A DNA stretch of 64,000 bases from Arthrobacter sp. NEB 688 (GCF_013201035.1 NZ_CP053707.1:3162001-3226000), one strand, 5' to 3'. Counted from the first letter of the stretch, positions 25,158 through 35,375 are shown. Notes: a model not told the origin generated them from the letters alone. Numbers and translations: made by a program.

Positions 25158-28100
25158 ATGAGCCTGCACAAGCTCACCGCGGGCACCGGGTACACGTACC
25201 TGACCCGGCAGGTCGCCGCGCACGACCACGGCCCGGCAGCGCGGGCCTCGCTCGCGTCGTACTACACCGAGCAGGGCGAGACCCCCGGCCGGTGGGTCGG
25301 CTCCGGCCTGGCCGGGATCGACGGGCTGCAGGTCGGAGACGAGGTCACCGAGGAGCAGATGCGGGCCCTGTTCGGGACCGGGTTGCACCCCCTCGCGACA
25401 CAACGCTCCGCCCGCCTCGAGGGGCCGGACCTCACCGAGCGTGACCTGCGCGCCGCCACCCGGCTCGGGGCGACCTACAAGGTCTACGCCAACGACACCC
25501 CGGCCTTCCTGCTCGAGGTCGCCCGCCGGATCGAGGACCACGCCGCCGCCCTCGGACACCCCCGCGACTACCCCGTCGACCCCGACACCAAGGCGAGCAT
25601 CCGGACCGCGGTCGCGACCGAGATCTTCACCGCCGAGCACGGCCGGCCGCCCTCCGGCGCACGGGAGCTCGCCTCCGCGCTCGCCCGCTACTCACGCCCC
25701 CGCACCCGCGCCGTGGCCGGCTTCGACCTCACCTTCTCCCCCGTCAAGTCCGTCTCCGCCCTCTGGGCCCTCGCGCCGCCAGAGGTCGCCGCGCAGATCG
25801 AGCTCGCCCACCACGACGCCGTCCGAGACGCCCTCACCTTCCTCGAGCAGCACGCCCTCTTCACCCGCGAAGGCACCGACGGGGTCCGCCAGGTCGAGAC
25901 CACCGGATTGGTCGCGGCCGCGTTCACCCACCGCGACTCCCGCGCCGGAGATCCCGACCTGCACACCCACGTCGCCGTCGCCAACAAGGTCCAGGCCTGC
26001 GGATCCGGGTCGTGGCTCGCCATCGACGGACGCATCCTCTACAAGGCGCACGTCAGCGCGTCGGAGACCTACAACACCGCCCTCGAAGGGCACCTGCGCA
26101 GCCGGCTCGGGGTGCGCTTCACCGCACGCGAACACACCGGGCGCGACACCCGACCGGTGCGGGAGATCGACGGCGTCGACCCGGCCCTCCTCACCCGCTG
26201 GTCCAGTCGGCGCCACGCCATCGACACCCGACGCGGCGAGCTCGCGCAGGACTTCCAGCGCGCCCACGGCCGCCCGCCGACCAGCATCGAGGCGATCCAC
26301 CTCGCGCAGCAGGCCACCCTCGAGACCCGCGAGGACAAGCACCCACCCCGCACCCTCGCCCAGCAGCGGGCCGCCTGGCGCCTGGAGGCTGATGAGGTCC
26401 TCGGACCCGGCGGCCGCGAGGCCATGGTCCAGGCCTGCCTCCCCGCACGTTGCCGACCCGACACCGTCCTGCCGGACACCGCGGCACTGCAGCAGCTGGC
26501 CCAGCGCGTGCTCGAGCAGGTGCAGTCGCGGCGCGCGACGTGGCAGGTGTGGCACGTGCGAGCGGAGGCGCTGCGGCAGGTCCGCGCCGCGACCCTCCCA
26601 CCACACCTGATCGAGCACGTCGTCGACACCGTCACCGCGGCTGCCCTGGTCGCTTCCGTCCGCCTCTCCCCCGGCGGCGACGGCATCGCCGAGCCACCGG
26701 CCCTGCGGCGATCCGACGGGAGCAGCGTGTACGAGATCGCCGGGGGCACGCTGCACACCAGCGCCGCCGTCCTGGCCGCCGAGCAGCGCATCATCGCCGC
26801 GGCCGGGATCGCGGACCGGCCCGCGTGCTCGGCAGCGGCGGTCGACCTCACGCTGCTCGAGCACGCCGCCAACGGCACCGTCCTGAACGCCGGCCAGGCA
26901 GCTCTCGTGCGCGGAATGGCCACCTCCGCAGCCCGGGTGCAGCTCGCCCTCGCGCCCGCCGGCGCCGGCAAGACCACCGCCATGCGGGCACTGACCGCGG
27001 CATGGCTCGAGGACGGGGGCGATGTCGTCGGTCTCGCCCCGTCCGCGGCGGCCGCCACCGTCCTGCGCGAGAGCACTGGAGCCGCCACAGACACCCTCGC
27101 CAAGCTCAACTGGTCCCTCACGCAGCACGAGGACGACAGGCCAGCCTGGGTGACCAGCGTCGGACCACGGACGCTGGTCATCGTCGACGAGGCCGCGATG
27201 GCCGACACCCTCTCCCTCGACGCCCCCGTCACCTACGTCCTGGGTCGTGGCGGCCAGGTGCGCCTCATCGGGGACACCCACCAGCTCGCCGCGATCGGAG
27301 CCGGCGGCGTGCTGCGCGACATCGCCGACACCCACGGCGCGTTGCACCTCACCCAGCTGATGCGCTTCACCGACCCGGCCGAAGGGATGGCCTCGCTCGC
27401 CCTGCGCGAGGGACGACCCGAGGCCCTCGGCTTCTACCTCGACCACGGCCGCGTCCACGTCGGCGACCCCGCCGCCACCACCGAACAGGTCTTCAGCGCC
27501 TGGGTCGAGGACTGCACGGCCGGCCGCGACAGCCTCATGCTCGCCCCCACCCGAGACCTCGTCACCGCCCTGAACCGGCGCGCCCAGGCCCACCGCCTCG
27601 GCGCGACCCTCGACCCCACCGGCGTCCCGCTCGCCGACGGCGCCGTCGGGCACATCGGGGACATCGTCATCACCCGTCGCAACGACCGACGGCTGCGCCT
27701 CTCGAGCACCGACTGGGTCAAGAACGGTGACCGGTGGAGCATCACGCACATCGCACCCGACGGCTCACTCACGCTCTCCCACAGCCGAACCAGCCAGCAC
27801 GCCGTGGTTCCTTCCGACTACGTCCGAGAAAGTGTCGAGCTCGGTTATGCCACTACGACCCACGCCGCGCAGGGGGTCTCCGTCGACACCGTGCACGGTC
27901 TCGCGACCGGCACCGAGAGCCGCCAACAGCTCTACACCTTGCTCACCCGAGGAGCCGACGCCAACCACCTCTACCTCCAGTTCTCCACCGACGGCGACCC
28001 CCACCGCGTTATCCGCCCCGACGCCGTCCACCCCCCGACCGCGACGGACATCCTCGAGGCGATCCTCGCCCGCGACGACGCCCCCCGCTCCGCCACCACC

Positions 28101-30545
28101 CTCCAATGCGACGCAGCCGCGCCCCATGCTCGTCTGCAGGCCGCCGTCGCCCGGTACACCGACGCCCTCCACGTCGCCGCCGGCCTGCGGCTCGGAGCCC
28201 ACGGCCTCGCGCAGCTCGGCTGCGACGCGAACCGCACCATCCCCGGCCTCACCGACGAGCCCGCGTGGCCGGCCCTGCGCTCCCACCTCGCCCTCCTCGC
28301 AGCCGCCGGCACCGACCCACGTCGCGCGCTCGAGTCCGCTGCGGAACGAGACCTCACCGGCAGTCGAGACCGCGCCGCCGTCCTGGACTGGCGGCTCGAC
28401 GACCGCGACCTGCACCGCGCCGGGCGCGGCCCCCTCCCGTGGCTGCCCCCCATCCCGGCCGCACTCGGAACCGACCCCGAGTGGGACACCTACCTCCGCG
28501 CGCGACGCGATCTCGTCGTCGACCTCGCCGAGCAGGTCCGGCGCGAGACCCCTGCCAGCACCCTCCCGGCCAGCACCCTCCCGGCCTGGTGGCCGGAGGG
28601 GCGTCGGGTGGAGCCAGAGCTGCTCGTCGACGTCACGCTCTGGCGCGCCGCGGCCGGCGTCAATGCTGACGACCACAGGGCCACCGGGCCGAGGTGCCTC
28701 ACGAAGACGGCTGCGCTGTGGCAGCGCACCCTCGACGCCCGTCTCGGCACCGACTCTCCCGCCCTGGCCGAATGGGGCACCCTGCTGCACTCGCTCGCCC
28801 CCAGCGTGCGCGGCGACGACTTCACCCTCGTCCTCGCCCTACGACTCGCCGCAGTTAGCCGCGCCGGAGTGGATGCACGCGCCCTCCTGGCGACCGCAGT
28901 TCGTGCCCCGTTGCCGGACGACCACGCCGCCGCCGCACTGTGGTGGCGGATCAGCCGCCACCTCTCACCCGCGGTCGCACTCCAGGTGGAAGCCGCCCCC
29001 GCTCACCACACCGAATGGCTGGACCAGCTCACCCGCGCCCTCTCCGCAGAGCAACGCTCCGGCCTGCAGGCGAGCCCGTGGTGGCCCGCGCTGGTCGCCA
29101 CCCTCGAACACTCCCTCGCCCGCGGAAACCACCCGGCTGACCTCGAACGCCACCTCGTCTCCAGCGCTGGCGTCGTCGATCCAGACCTCGACGCCTGCCA
29201 AGCCCTCACCTGGCGACTCAGCGTTCTCGCCGACCCACCCCCAGATGAAGGCACCCCCCGCCCAGAAGACTTCGCCGATGCCCCGGACGACTGGGCCCCA
29301 CCCCAATCGCTGGAGTCGGGGACCGGTATCGAGGCGCCGGTGTCAGTCCCAGCGCCGGACATCGAGACCCGCCTGACTGCCGCCGCCCTCGTCCGCAGCA
29401 CCATGGGTGTTCAACCGCTGAGCGAGAGCGAGATCGAACACATGGTGGCCCGTGCCGCCGCTTGGGACGACGCCCCGTTCACCCCGCAACGAGCCGCCGA
29501 GCTCAACGCACTCGCCCGCGAGTACTACTCCCGCCTGCTCGACACCGCATGGGCCGGGGACTACCTCCGACGTCGGCTCCGGCTCGAAATCGTCCCTCCG
29601 GGAGCCGGCTATGCCCCACCAGGCTGGACACACCTCACCCACCACATGCGCTCACTCGGCGCGAGCGACGACGAACTCATCGCCTTGGGACTGAGCAGCC
29701 GCGCCAAGACTGGGCGCCTCATCGACAGGTTCCGCGACCGCCTCCTGCTGCCTATCGAAAAGGACGGCATTACCCTTGGCTTCGTCGGCCGCCGCCACCC
29801 CGACGGAGGTGACGACCACGGCCCCAAGTACCTCAACACCCCCACCACCGTCCTCTTCCACAAGGGCGACGTGCTCTACGGGATGCCCACAGGCGGCCGT
29901 CTGAACGGCGCCGTCCCGGTCGTCGTCGAAGGCCCAATCGACGCGCTGGCAGTCACGACAGCCGGCGACGAAGCCTTCGTCGGTGTGGCACCCCTCGGCA
30001 CCGCACTCACGGCTGCACAAGCACGCCTCATCGCCGAGCGGCACACTCGCCCCGTCCTTGCATTCGACCATGACCCGGCCGGACGCTCTGCTGCGGAGCG
30101 GGCGTTCTGGATGCTCGCCCCCCACGGGGTGTGGCCTCGAGAGGCAAGACTTCCGACCGGAGAGGACCCCTCCTCGGTCATCGAGAGCCAAGGTCGTGAA
30201 GGCGTCCTCCGCGCGCTCACGACGAGTAGGTCGGTCGCCGACCGACTCATCCACGAGCTCTCGCACCTCGTTGCACCAGACTCCGCAGAGGCCGCCATAC
30301 GCATTACTGCCGTCGATGACCCGGAACGATGGACCGAGCGAATCGCGCACTTGGCTTCCCAGGGCTTTGCCACTACGCCTTCGATGTTCGAGCAGTTGGT
30401 CACAGCCGCAGAGGAGTGGAACGAGCGCGCGGGGGCACCCGCATGGCCAACGCATCGAGCAGGCCAACCACCGTGGATCGAGAACAGTCGAAAGGTTCTA
30501 GCGCCGAGGACTGCGCGTGGCACTCGCTCAGCCCGGGCGAGGTAG
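25158..30545 (+). CDS. traA: MobF relaxase fused to helicase and DnaG-type primase domains
   Basis: 1795 residues from the ATG at 25158. Residues ~1-330: TrwC/TraA-type relaxase, with MSLHKLTAGTGYTYLTRQVA, the YYTEQGETPGRWVG block holding candidate nicking tyrosines, and THRDSRAGDPDLHTH metal-binding histidines. Residues ~580-1000: SF1 (RecD-like) helicase with Walker A APAGAGKTT near 600 and VIVDEAAM near 675. Residues ~1480-1700: DnaG-like core, LLPIEKDGITLGFVGRR, KYLNTPTT, and a Toprim fold with VVVEGPIDALAV and FDHDPAG. It would nick oriT, unwind, and prime synthesis in the recipient. The primase fusion is unusual. Confidence 0.92.
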   Translation: MSLHKLTAGTGYTYLTRQVAAHDHGPAARASLASYYTEQGETPGRWVGSGLAGIDGLQVGDEVTEEQMRALFGTGLHPLATQRSARLEGPDLTERDLRAATRLGATYKVYANDTPAFLLEVARRIEDHAAALGHPRDYPVDPDTKASIRTAVATEIFTAEHGRPPSGARELASALARYSRPRTRAVAGFDLTFSPVKSVSALWALAPPEVAAQIELAHHDAVRDALTFLEQHALFTREGTDGVRQVETTGLVAAAFTHRDSRAGDPDLHTHVAVANKVQACGSGSWLAIDGRILYKAHVSASETYNTALEGHLRSRLGVRFTAREHTGRDTRPVREIDGVDPALLTRWSSRRHAIDTRRGELAQDFQRAHGRPPTSIEAIHLAQQATLETREDKHPPRTLAQQRAAWRLEADEVLGPGGREAMVQACLPARCRPDTVLPDTAALQQLAQRVLEQVQSRRATWQVWHVRAEALRQVRAATLPPHLIEHVVDTVTAAALVASVRLSPGGDGIAEPPALRRSDGSSVYEIAGGTLHTSAAVLAAEQRIIAAAGIADRPACSAAAVDLTLLEHAANGTVLNAGQAALVRGMATSAARVQLALAPAGAGKTTAMRALTAAWLEDGGDVVGLAPSAAAATVLRESTGAATDTLAKLNWSLTQHEDDRPAWVTSVGPRTLVIVDEAAMADTLSLDAPVTYVLGRGGQVRLIGDTHQLAAIGAGGVLRDIADTHGALHLTQLMRFTDPAEGMASLALREGRPEALGFYLDHGRVHVGDPAATTEQVFSAWVEDCTAGRDSLMLAPTRDLVTALNRRAQAHRLGATLDPTGVPLADGAVGHIGDIVITRRNDRRLRLSSTDWVKNGDRWSITHIAPDGSLTLSHSRTSQHAVVPSDYVRESVELGYATTTHAAQGVSVDTVHGLATGTESRQQLYTLLTRGADANHLYLQFSTDGDPHRVIRPDAVHPPTATDILEAILARDDAPRSATTLQCDAAAPHARLQAAVARYTDALHVAAGLRLGAHGLAQLGCDANRTIPGLTDEPAWPALRSHLALLAAAGTDPRRALESAAERDLTGSRDRAAVLDWRLDDRDLHRAGRGPLPWLPPIPAALGTDPEWDTYLRARRDLVVDLAEQVRRETPASTLPASTLPAWWPEGRRVEPELLVDVTLWRAAAGVNADDHRATGPRCLTKTAALWQRTLDARLGTDSPALAEWGTLLHSLAPSVRGDDFTLVLALRLAAVSRAGVDARALLATAVRAPLPDDHAAAALWWRISRHLSPAVALQVEAAPAHHTEWLDQLTRALSAEQRSGLQASPWWPALVATLEHSLARGNHPADLERHLVSSAGVVDPDLDACQALTWRLSVLADPPPDEGTPRPEDFADAPDDWAPPQSLESGTGIEAPVSVPAPDIETRLTAAALVRSTMGVQPLSESEIEHMVARAAAWDDAPFTPQRAAELNALAREYYSRLLDTAWAGDYLRRRLRLEIVPPGAGYAPPGWTHLTHHMRSLGASDDELIALGLSSRAKTGRLIDRFRDRLLLPIEKDGITLGFVGRRHPDGGDDHGPKYLNTPTTVLFHKGDVLYGMPTGGRLNGAVPVVVEGPIDALAVTTAGDEAFVGVAPLGTALTAAQARLIAERHTRPVLAFDHDPAGRSAAERAFWMLAPHGVWPREARLPTGEDPSSVIESQGREGVLRALTTSRSVADRLIHELSHLVAPDSAEAAIRITAVDDPERWTERIAHLASQGFATTPSMFEQLVTAAEEWNERAGAPAWPTHRAGQPPWIENSRKVLAPRTARGTRSARAR

Positions 30546-31243
30546 ACGATTCTTTGGCCGGTGCAGACGACCCGTGTGCCGCCAACAGTCCATCGACCCC
30601 CTGCGCCGCATAGGCGTGTCCGAGGAATCACTGCATTGGGCGGCGCGTCCGCGGTAGCTGACGCCCGACGGGCAGCTGGGCGCTGCGGAGACTTGAAGCT
30701 GGCCCAGTGTGAGTGCTCGTTCTCTCCCAAACTCCACGACTCAACCTGACCCGGCCTGCCTGCTGAACGTGTGAGCTTTCACCCAGTCTTGGGTGCTCCC
30801 ATTAGATGGCCGAAGGGTTGTGTGGGAGGCCACGGTGAAACCACGCACCTTCAATCAAGTGGTGACCGAGCCGGCCCGAGGCTGGATCCTCGGCCCGCGC
30901 GGGCTCCGGCATCGCGGTGGTCTTCGCTGTGGCGTCGGACGGCCAGACGAGAGGATGGCGGGCTGGCAGGTCGAGTACTCATCTCGTCCCTCTCGCGCCG
31001 CTCTGGCTCGCAGCACGATGCAGCTTGCTGCAACCGCGTGGCTAGAACACGTTTGGGGCGGCACCCTGTCGGCTGTCGCGTTGGTCGATGCCCTGATCCA
31101 GTTCACCGGCAACCGTCCACCGAGGGCTCGTGCGATGCCGCTTACGTGGCACCGCCGATCATGTCCACCCCGAAGGCGGCAACTCGACGACGAAAACCCC
31201 TGCCCAGGGCCGTCCCGGTACCTGGATCGACTCAAGGAGAACC
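30546..31243. other. Gap of about 700 bp after the relaxase
   Basis: An open plus-strand frame from about 30793 (…STMQLAATAWLEHVWGGTL…) runs on into the nuclease gene out of frame and is not a recognised protein. No IS ends or tRNA were found. The promoter of the nuclease gene should lie in the last ~100 bp. Confidence 0.4.
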
Positions 31244-32044
31244 GTGAAGCGCTCACCCGTCCTACGCGCAACAACGATGACCGCATCGGCGCTCTTGGCC
31301 ACACTCGGCTGCGTGGCCGCTGCCGCCCCCGCCAGCGCCGCACCCGAGAGGGTCAAGATCGTGCAGCACAACGTCGAGAAGAAGTGGTCGGCCATCGCCG
31401 CCGCCGTGCAACTGGCCGCAGACACATCCGCGGACGGTTTGACCCTGCAGGAGGTGTGCAAGACCGACGCTGACCGCCTGATCTCGGAGCACCCCGGTTG
31501 GACAGTGAACTGGCGCGAGAGTCGCGCCGGCGCTTGCAGTGACGGCAAGGCTGTCGGAGTGGCAGCGATTCTGCGTGGCCAAGCGGGCGCTGATGGGCTG
31601 TGGCCCGCCTTGCCGGCCGACACTGGCCGGACCGTCGAACTCGTCTGTGTTCGGTACGGAGCAACGGTCAAGAGGTTCATCTGCTCGGTCCACCTGGCGA
31701 AGGGAGATCCCACTGCCCGCAAGCTGCAGACGGCTGCCATCAAGCAGATCACCAATCAGTGGATCAACAATCAGGGATCCGTCGTCGTGGGTGGTGACTT
31801 CAACGCCACGCCGTATACGGACGAGATGGACTCCATGTACGCCCTCAACGGCAACGGCCGGTTTACTGAGGCCGACCAGGCTGCCGGGCGCGGAGGCGAT
31901 GTGACCTCTGCCGACGGTCGCAAGATCGACTACGTGTTCTTTTCACAGAACCGTACGAGTGCAGTTCAGGCGGCTGGCATCACCGTGACCAGCACAGACT
32001 CCGACCACAAGCTCTTGCTCGCGAAGGCTGACGTCACCCTGTGA
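31244..32044 (+). CDS. Secreted endonuclease/exonuclease/phosphatase-family protein
   Basis: 266 residues from a GTG with an ideal AAGGAGAACC before it. A signal peptide of ~33 residues ends near ASAAPERV. All EEP landmarks are present: QHNVEKKW (Asn), LTLQEVC (Glu), FICSVHLAKGD, VVGGDFNATP, KIDYVFF and the final SDHKLLL (Asp-His). That makes it a probable secreted metal-dependent nuclease or phosphodiesterase. Lying between relaxase and T4SS, it could act on extracellular DNA, but no transfer role is shown. It is followed by a strong hairpin. Confidence 0.88.
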   Translation: MKRSPVLRATTMTASALLATLGCVAAAAPASAAPERVKIVQHNVEKKWSAIAAAVQLAADTSADGLTLQEVCKTDADRLISEHPGWTVNWRESRAGACSDGKAVGVAAILRGQAGADGLWPALPADTGRTVELVCVRYGATVKRFICSVHLAKGDPTARKLQTAAIKQITNQWINNQGSVVVGGDFNATPYTDEMDSMYALNGNGRFTEADQAAGRGGDVTSADGRKIDYVFFSQNRTSAVQAAGITVTSTDSDHKLLLAKADVTL

Positions 32045-32050
32045 CTATCG

Positions 32051-32090
32051 CGTGGTGCGTGCGGCGATCCTTCCAGTCGTACGCACCACG
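32051..32090. terminator. Hairpin after the nuclease gene
   Basis: CGTGGTGCGT (32051-32060) pairs perfectly with ACGCACCACG (32081-32090) across a 20-base loop, seven bases after the stop. There is no T-run, as is common for actinomycete terminators. Confidence 0.65.
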
Positions 32091-32620
32091 TCAGCCACAA
32101 CCCCTGAGCGGGTGGGCAGGGCTTTCGGAGGGCTCGCGCACGACGCTTATGCTCGGTTGAGGCGCCGAAGGAGCGGAGAACCGCTAGGCAGTGTGCTGCA
32201 GCAGCCTGCACTTGCATCAAGTTGCAAGGCTCTTTACGCGCAGGACACCGCACTGCTAGTTGCCGAGCGGTTGAGAGACGACACATCTGTTAGCCGAACC
32301 GGCGAGCGTCATGCTTCCCCCGAGCTCTGCGTCATGGGAAGCGTTCCCTAAATCCCTCTCTAGCTGGGCAGTTCCGGATCCGCATAGGAACCAAACTCTC
32401 TTAACCAGCCTCTTGAGCGATCCGCACAGCCCGCCCCCGACGGAGCGCTCCGCTTGGGCGGCCACGCTCAAGAGCAACCAATCTGGCGGCTGTTACCCGC
32501 TCCCATTCCTGTACTCGTGACGTGAGACCGCCCAAGCCTCGTCATCCCGCAAACACCGGGTGTACTTTTCGCTCGCCGACGGGTCTTCCACCGGTAGCCA
32601 ACTTGGTTGAGGGAGTGCAC
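32091..32620. other. Gap of about 530 bp
   Basis: Noticeably lower GC than the flanks, with many stops in all frames and no motif recognised. Probably non-coding spacer plus the promoter of the secreted protein gene. Confidence 0.45.
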
Positions 32621-33103
32621 ATGAAGAGAACCGCGGTCCTCGCCGCCTCTGTCGCAATGTTTTTCAGCGTCATCTCCGCCGCCCCCGCACTTGCGGGCAC
32701 CGGCGTCCGGGACAACTGTGGAACTGTTGTCTCAGGCGTCAATGCGATGCAGTCACGAACGGGTAGCTACACGGTTACCACCTATCCCAAGGCTTGCTGG
32801 AAGCGCTACTTCCAGGGCAGCTACTACGTCTACTACATGCCGTGGACCAAGACTCCCGACGTGCTGACCACGGGCAACACGGTTGGTTCCGACCTGTCGG
32901 TGGGTCCGGTCGTGACCGCGAAGATCGATCGCGACGGCAGCGGAAACGTGACGGCCGTTCGCTACGACTTCGTGGTCACCCTCAAGACTGCTGGGGGGAA
33001 CACCATGCTCGGCTGGCAGCTGTGGGTCTACCCCAGTGGCACCCAGCTGATCCGACTCGACCCCAGCGGCGCTGTGTACGACTCGTTCGACAACTGGGAC
33101 TGA
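32621..33103 (+). CDS. Small secreted protein, unknown family
   Basis: 160 residues; GAGGGAGTGCAC precedes the ATG. Signal peptide of ~25 residues (AVLAASVAMFFSVISAAPALA). The mature part has two early Cys (DNCGTVV, KACWKRYF), several Tyr/Trp clusters (GSYYVYYMPW) and beta-strand pattern. No domain recognised. Both it and the preceding EEP protein are exported, so they may form an extracellular pair; that is inference. Confidence 0.75.
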   Translation: MKRTAVLAASVAMFFSVISAAPALAGTGVRDNCGTVVSGVNAMQSRTGSYTVTTYPKACWKRYFQGSYYVYYMPWTKTPDVLTTGNTVGSDLSVGPVVTAKIDRDGSGNVTAVRYDFVVTLKTAGGNTMLGWQLWVYPSGTQLIRLDPSGAVYDSFDNWD

Positions 33104-33113
33104 GGTAGGCCTG

Positions 33114-33162
33114 GTGGCCGCGCCGGCGGCGAAGCGTCAACTCTGTCCGTCGGCGCGGCCAC
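33114..33162. terminator. Hairpin at the end of two convergent genes
   Basis: GTGGCCGCGCCG (33114-33125) pairs without mismatch with CGGCGCGGCCAC (33151-33162). It lies after the secreted-protein stop on the plus strand; its right arm is within the last codons of the opposing T4SS operon gene, so it could stop transcription from both sides. Confidence 0.65.
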
Positions 33163-33922
33163 TCTCGCTCCGAGACACGGCCACCGAGCAATCGGTGGCG
33201 TCGGGCCCGCCGCGCTCACGTTTGGGCTGCCCGGCAGAGCTACACCGGAGGGGGTGTCCGGTTACTCCATCTTCGCCTGGCGTGTAAACATCCCCCGACT
33301 CGAGACTGATGATCTCTCCATCCACGAGGCGCAGACTTGACTCATTGGGAATGGGGGGTCCTGTCGGCTGCTCGGGGCCGGCGTCGATCGAGAAGAGTTG
33401 GACTCGTCGTCTGCGATGAGGATCGCTGCTGTGCCGTACGTGCCTGCTGATCGATGGCCACGGCTGGTGCCCGTTGTCGCAGTGGTTCCGCAGCCGCTCC
33501 TTCAGCCGGTCGTGAAAGGCGGGGAGCGCGTACCGGTGCCAGTCCTCGAGGGCGTCGGACGTGTTCGCCATCCCTGCCCGGCGGCGCTGGTCGGCGAGCA
33601 CAGCGAGATCGTGGACCAAATGCGGGTGCTCGGCCCAACAGCCAGGGATGAAAGACGCTGGGTCCCAGGTGTACTCGTGGTTGATCCACGAGACGACGGC
33701 GTCGAGCCAGAGCCAGATATCGAGGCGCAGGTCGGGGTGCGTGCAGGTGGGTGGGTCCCACGGGCGTGGGAGGCGACGAAGGTCTCCCAGGGCGCGCACC
33801 TGCTCCGGGCTGCCGCTGGCCGCGATCTGGAGCTCCCAGTAGGCGTGTTCGACCAGGCGCCCGGGGCGCGGGAAGGCGAGGACGATCGAATCCTCGCGGG
33901 TGGGGCCGACGAGGTCATCCAT
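33137..33922 (-). CDS. Hypothetical protein, last gene of the T4SS operon
   Basis: 261 residues from the ATG at 33922, overlapping the VirD4 stop by eight bases. The N-terminal two thirds carry a Trp-rich domain (WDPPTCTHPDLRLDIWLWLD, WINHEYTWDP, GCWAEHPHLVHDLAVLADQRR). That stretch looks like a protein that recognises partners or DNA ends in plasmid transfer loci, but I cannot name a family. The tail is basic and low-complexity. Translational coupling to the coupling protein supports a transfer role. Confidence 0.6.
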   Translation of the reverse strand: MDDLVGPTREDSIVLAFPRPGRLVEHAYWELQIAASGSPEQVRALGDLRRLPRPWDPPTCTHPDLRLDIWLWLDAVVSWINHEYTWDPASFIPGCWAEHPHLVHDLAVLADQRRRAGMANTSDALEDWHRYALPAFHDRLKERLRNHCDNGHQPWPSISRHVRHSSDPHRRRRVQLFSIDAGPEQPTGPPIPNESSLRLVDGEIISLESGDVYTPGEDGVTGHPLRCSSAGQPKRERGGPDATDCSVAVSRSESGRADGQS

Positions 33923-35375
33923 CACCCCACCCACCTCCACCAGGGCTGCCGTCCAGTCCCATCGTGTGTGCGCGTGCGACCGAGGCGGCGGTGCGCGCGC
34001 CGATGGGCACGTCGGTGGCCCGTCGCTGGAGCAGGCCGTCGCGGGTCCGATCCCTGGCCGCGATCAGGGACCGACCGTCCCGTCCGTCGGTGCAGCGGGT
34101 GAGGCGGGCGATGAGGGGTCGGCCGTGCTCGGCGACGACGAGGGCATGCCGGGGCGGCAGCTGCCGGATCTCGGGACCGGTGAGGATGGGGATGTCCTCA
34201 CCGCTGACCGAGCGCTGGCTTGCTCCAGAACCCCACGTCGTCCGGGGGACACGGACGCGGCCGAGCAGGTCGGAGGTCTCCTGGTTGAAGGTCGCGTCCT
34301 TGGATCCGCCGAACATGACCAGGACGTTCGTGAGGCCGAGCACAGAGCGCGCGGCGTGCTCGCCGAAGACCTGGGTGAGCTGCGCGCGTGTCTGCGCTGC
34401 CCAGATGAACGAGACGCCGAGGGCGCGCTCGTTGGCCATGCGGGTCTGCAGGGTCGGCAGCGGTGTGGTGGAGGGAAGCTCGTCGAGGCAGGCGAGCATC
34501 GGAGGGCAGAGTCGACCCCACGGTGACCCGTGCGCGAGCTCGAGGGCGGTGTCGAGGACGTGCTCGGCGACGGCGGTCATCAGGGGTGAGGCCGAGTCGT
34601 AGGGGCTGTCCCGCCCGAGGAGGTAGATCGTCCCGCCGCGCGCGATGACGTCGGCGACGTCCGTGGCCGGCCGCCCCGCCGCAGGGGTGCAGCGTCGACG
34701 GGTGCCTTCCTGGAAGAACAGTGCCAGCGCCTGCTGCACGGTGGTCGTGGTGTTCCCGGCGGTGCGCTCGTCGCCGCGTAGGGCGCCGTGGAGCAGGCCT
34801 CGCCAGAACGGGGCCGCGTCAGGGTGGCCGCCGAGGATCTCCAGCGGTTCGGTCGCGGCCGCCGAGTGAGCCACCCAGCGCAGGACGTCGTCGAGGGTGC
34901 GTCCGGTCAGGGCCGCAGCGTGCAGGTAGGCCTGGATGACCTTGGCCGCCTCCGCGGCGTAGAACCGGGCGGCGTCATCCCCGTGTCCGCGCTGCCCGGC
35001 GGCGCCGACGGTCCCGGCCGTGAACGCCTTCGCACGGCGTTCGGCGACGACGGGGTCGACGCACCCGGCCATCGGGTCCCACACCAGCTCCGGCAGACCG
35101 GGGACGAGACCGAAGGGGTCGAGCACGACGCACGGGCGGCCTCGGCTGGAGCGGGACGTGATCGTCAAGAGCAGGTCGTCGGGCTTGGTCAGCGTGACCA
35201 GCGCCGCGCCCGGCGCGCCGAGCAGAGCGGGCGTGAGCAAGTCGAGCGTCTTGCCCGACCCCTGCGGTCCGATGACGCCGGCCGTCCGGTCCCACGGCAC
35301 CCACAGGTCTCCCCCGTGGGGCTGGTGGGCCCGCCCCAGGCGCCACCCGACCTGCGTCGGGTCGAAGCCCCTCAC
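33915..35375 (-). CDS. virD4: VirD4/TraG-type conjugative coupling protein
   Basis: 486 residues from the GTG at 35375, whose first bases overlap the upstream stop (GTGA, the pattern used across this operon); an ATG at 35498 is open but overlaps the neighbour by 127 bp. Walker A GPQGSGKT at 36-43, Walker B ACLDELP around 330, and the TraG-like GVSFIWAAQTRAQLTQVFGE motif. It is the ATPase that brings the relaxosome to the channel. The usual N-terminal membrane anchor is missing and seems to be supplied by the separate gene just upstream. Confidence 0.88.
   Translation of the reverse strand: MRGFDPTQVGWRLGRAHQPHGGDLWVPWDRTAGVIGPQGSGKTLDLLTPALLGAPGAALVTLTKPDDLLLTITSRSSRGRPCVVLDPFGLVPGLPELVWDPMAGCVDPVVAERRAKAFTAGTVGAAGQRGHGDDAARFYAAEAAKVIQAYLHAAALTGRTLDDVLRWVAHSAAATEPLEILGGHPDAAPFWRGLLHGALRGDERTAGNTTTTVQQALALFFQEGTRRRCTPAAGRPATDVADVIARGGTIYLLGRDSPYDSASPLMTAVAEHVLDTALELAHGSPWGRLCPPMLACLDELPSTTPLPTLQTRMANERALGVSFIWAAQTRAQLTQVFGEHAARSVLGLTNVLVMFGGSKDATFNQETSDLLGRVRVPRTTWGSGASQRSVSGEDIPILTGPEIRQLPPRHALVVAEHGRPLIARLTRCTDGRDGRSLIAARDRTRDGLLQRRATDVPIGARTAASVARAHTMGLDGSPGGGGWGDG

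Noticed and set aside
25692-27749. 685-codon minus-strand frame within the relaxase
   Set aside because: Lies wholly opposite conserved relaxase and helicase motifs; Gly/Asp/Val shadow composition.
30793-31473. 226-codon plus-strand ORF before the nuclease
   Set aside because: Runs out of frame into the EEP gene, no motif, no good start signal.
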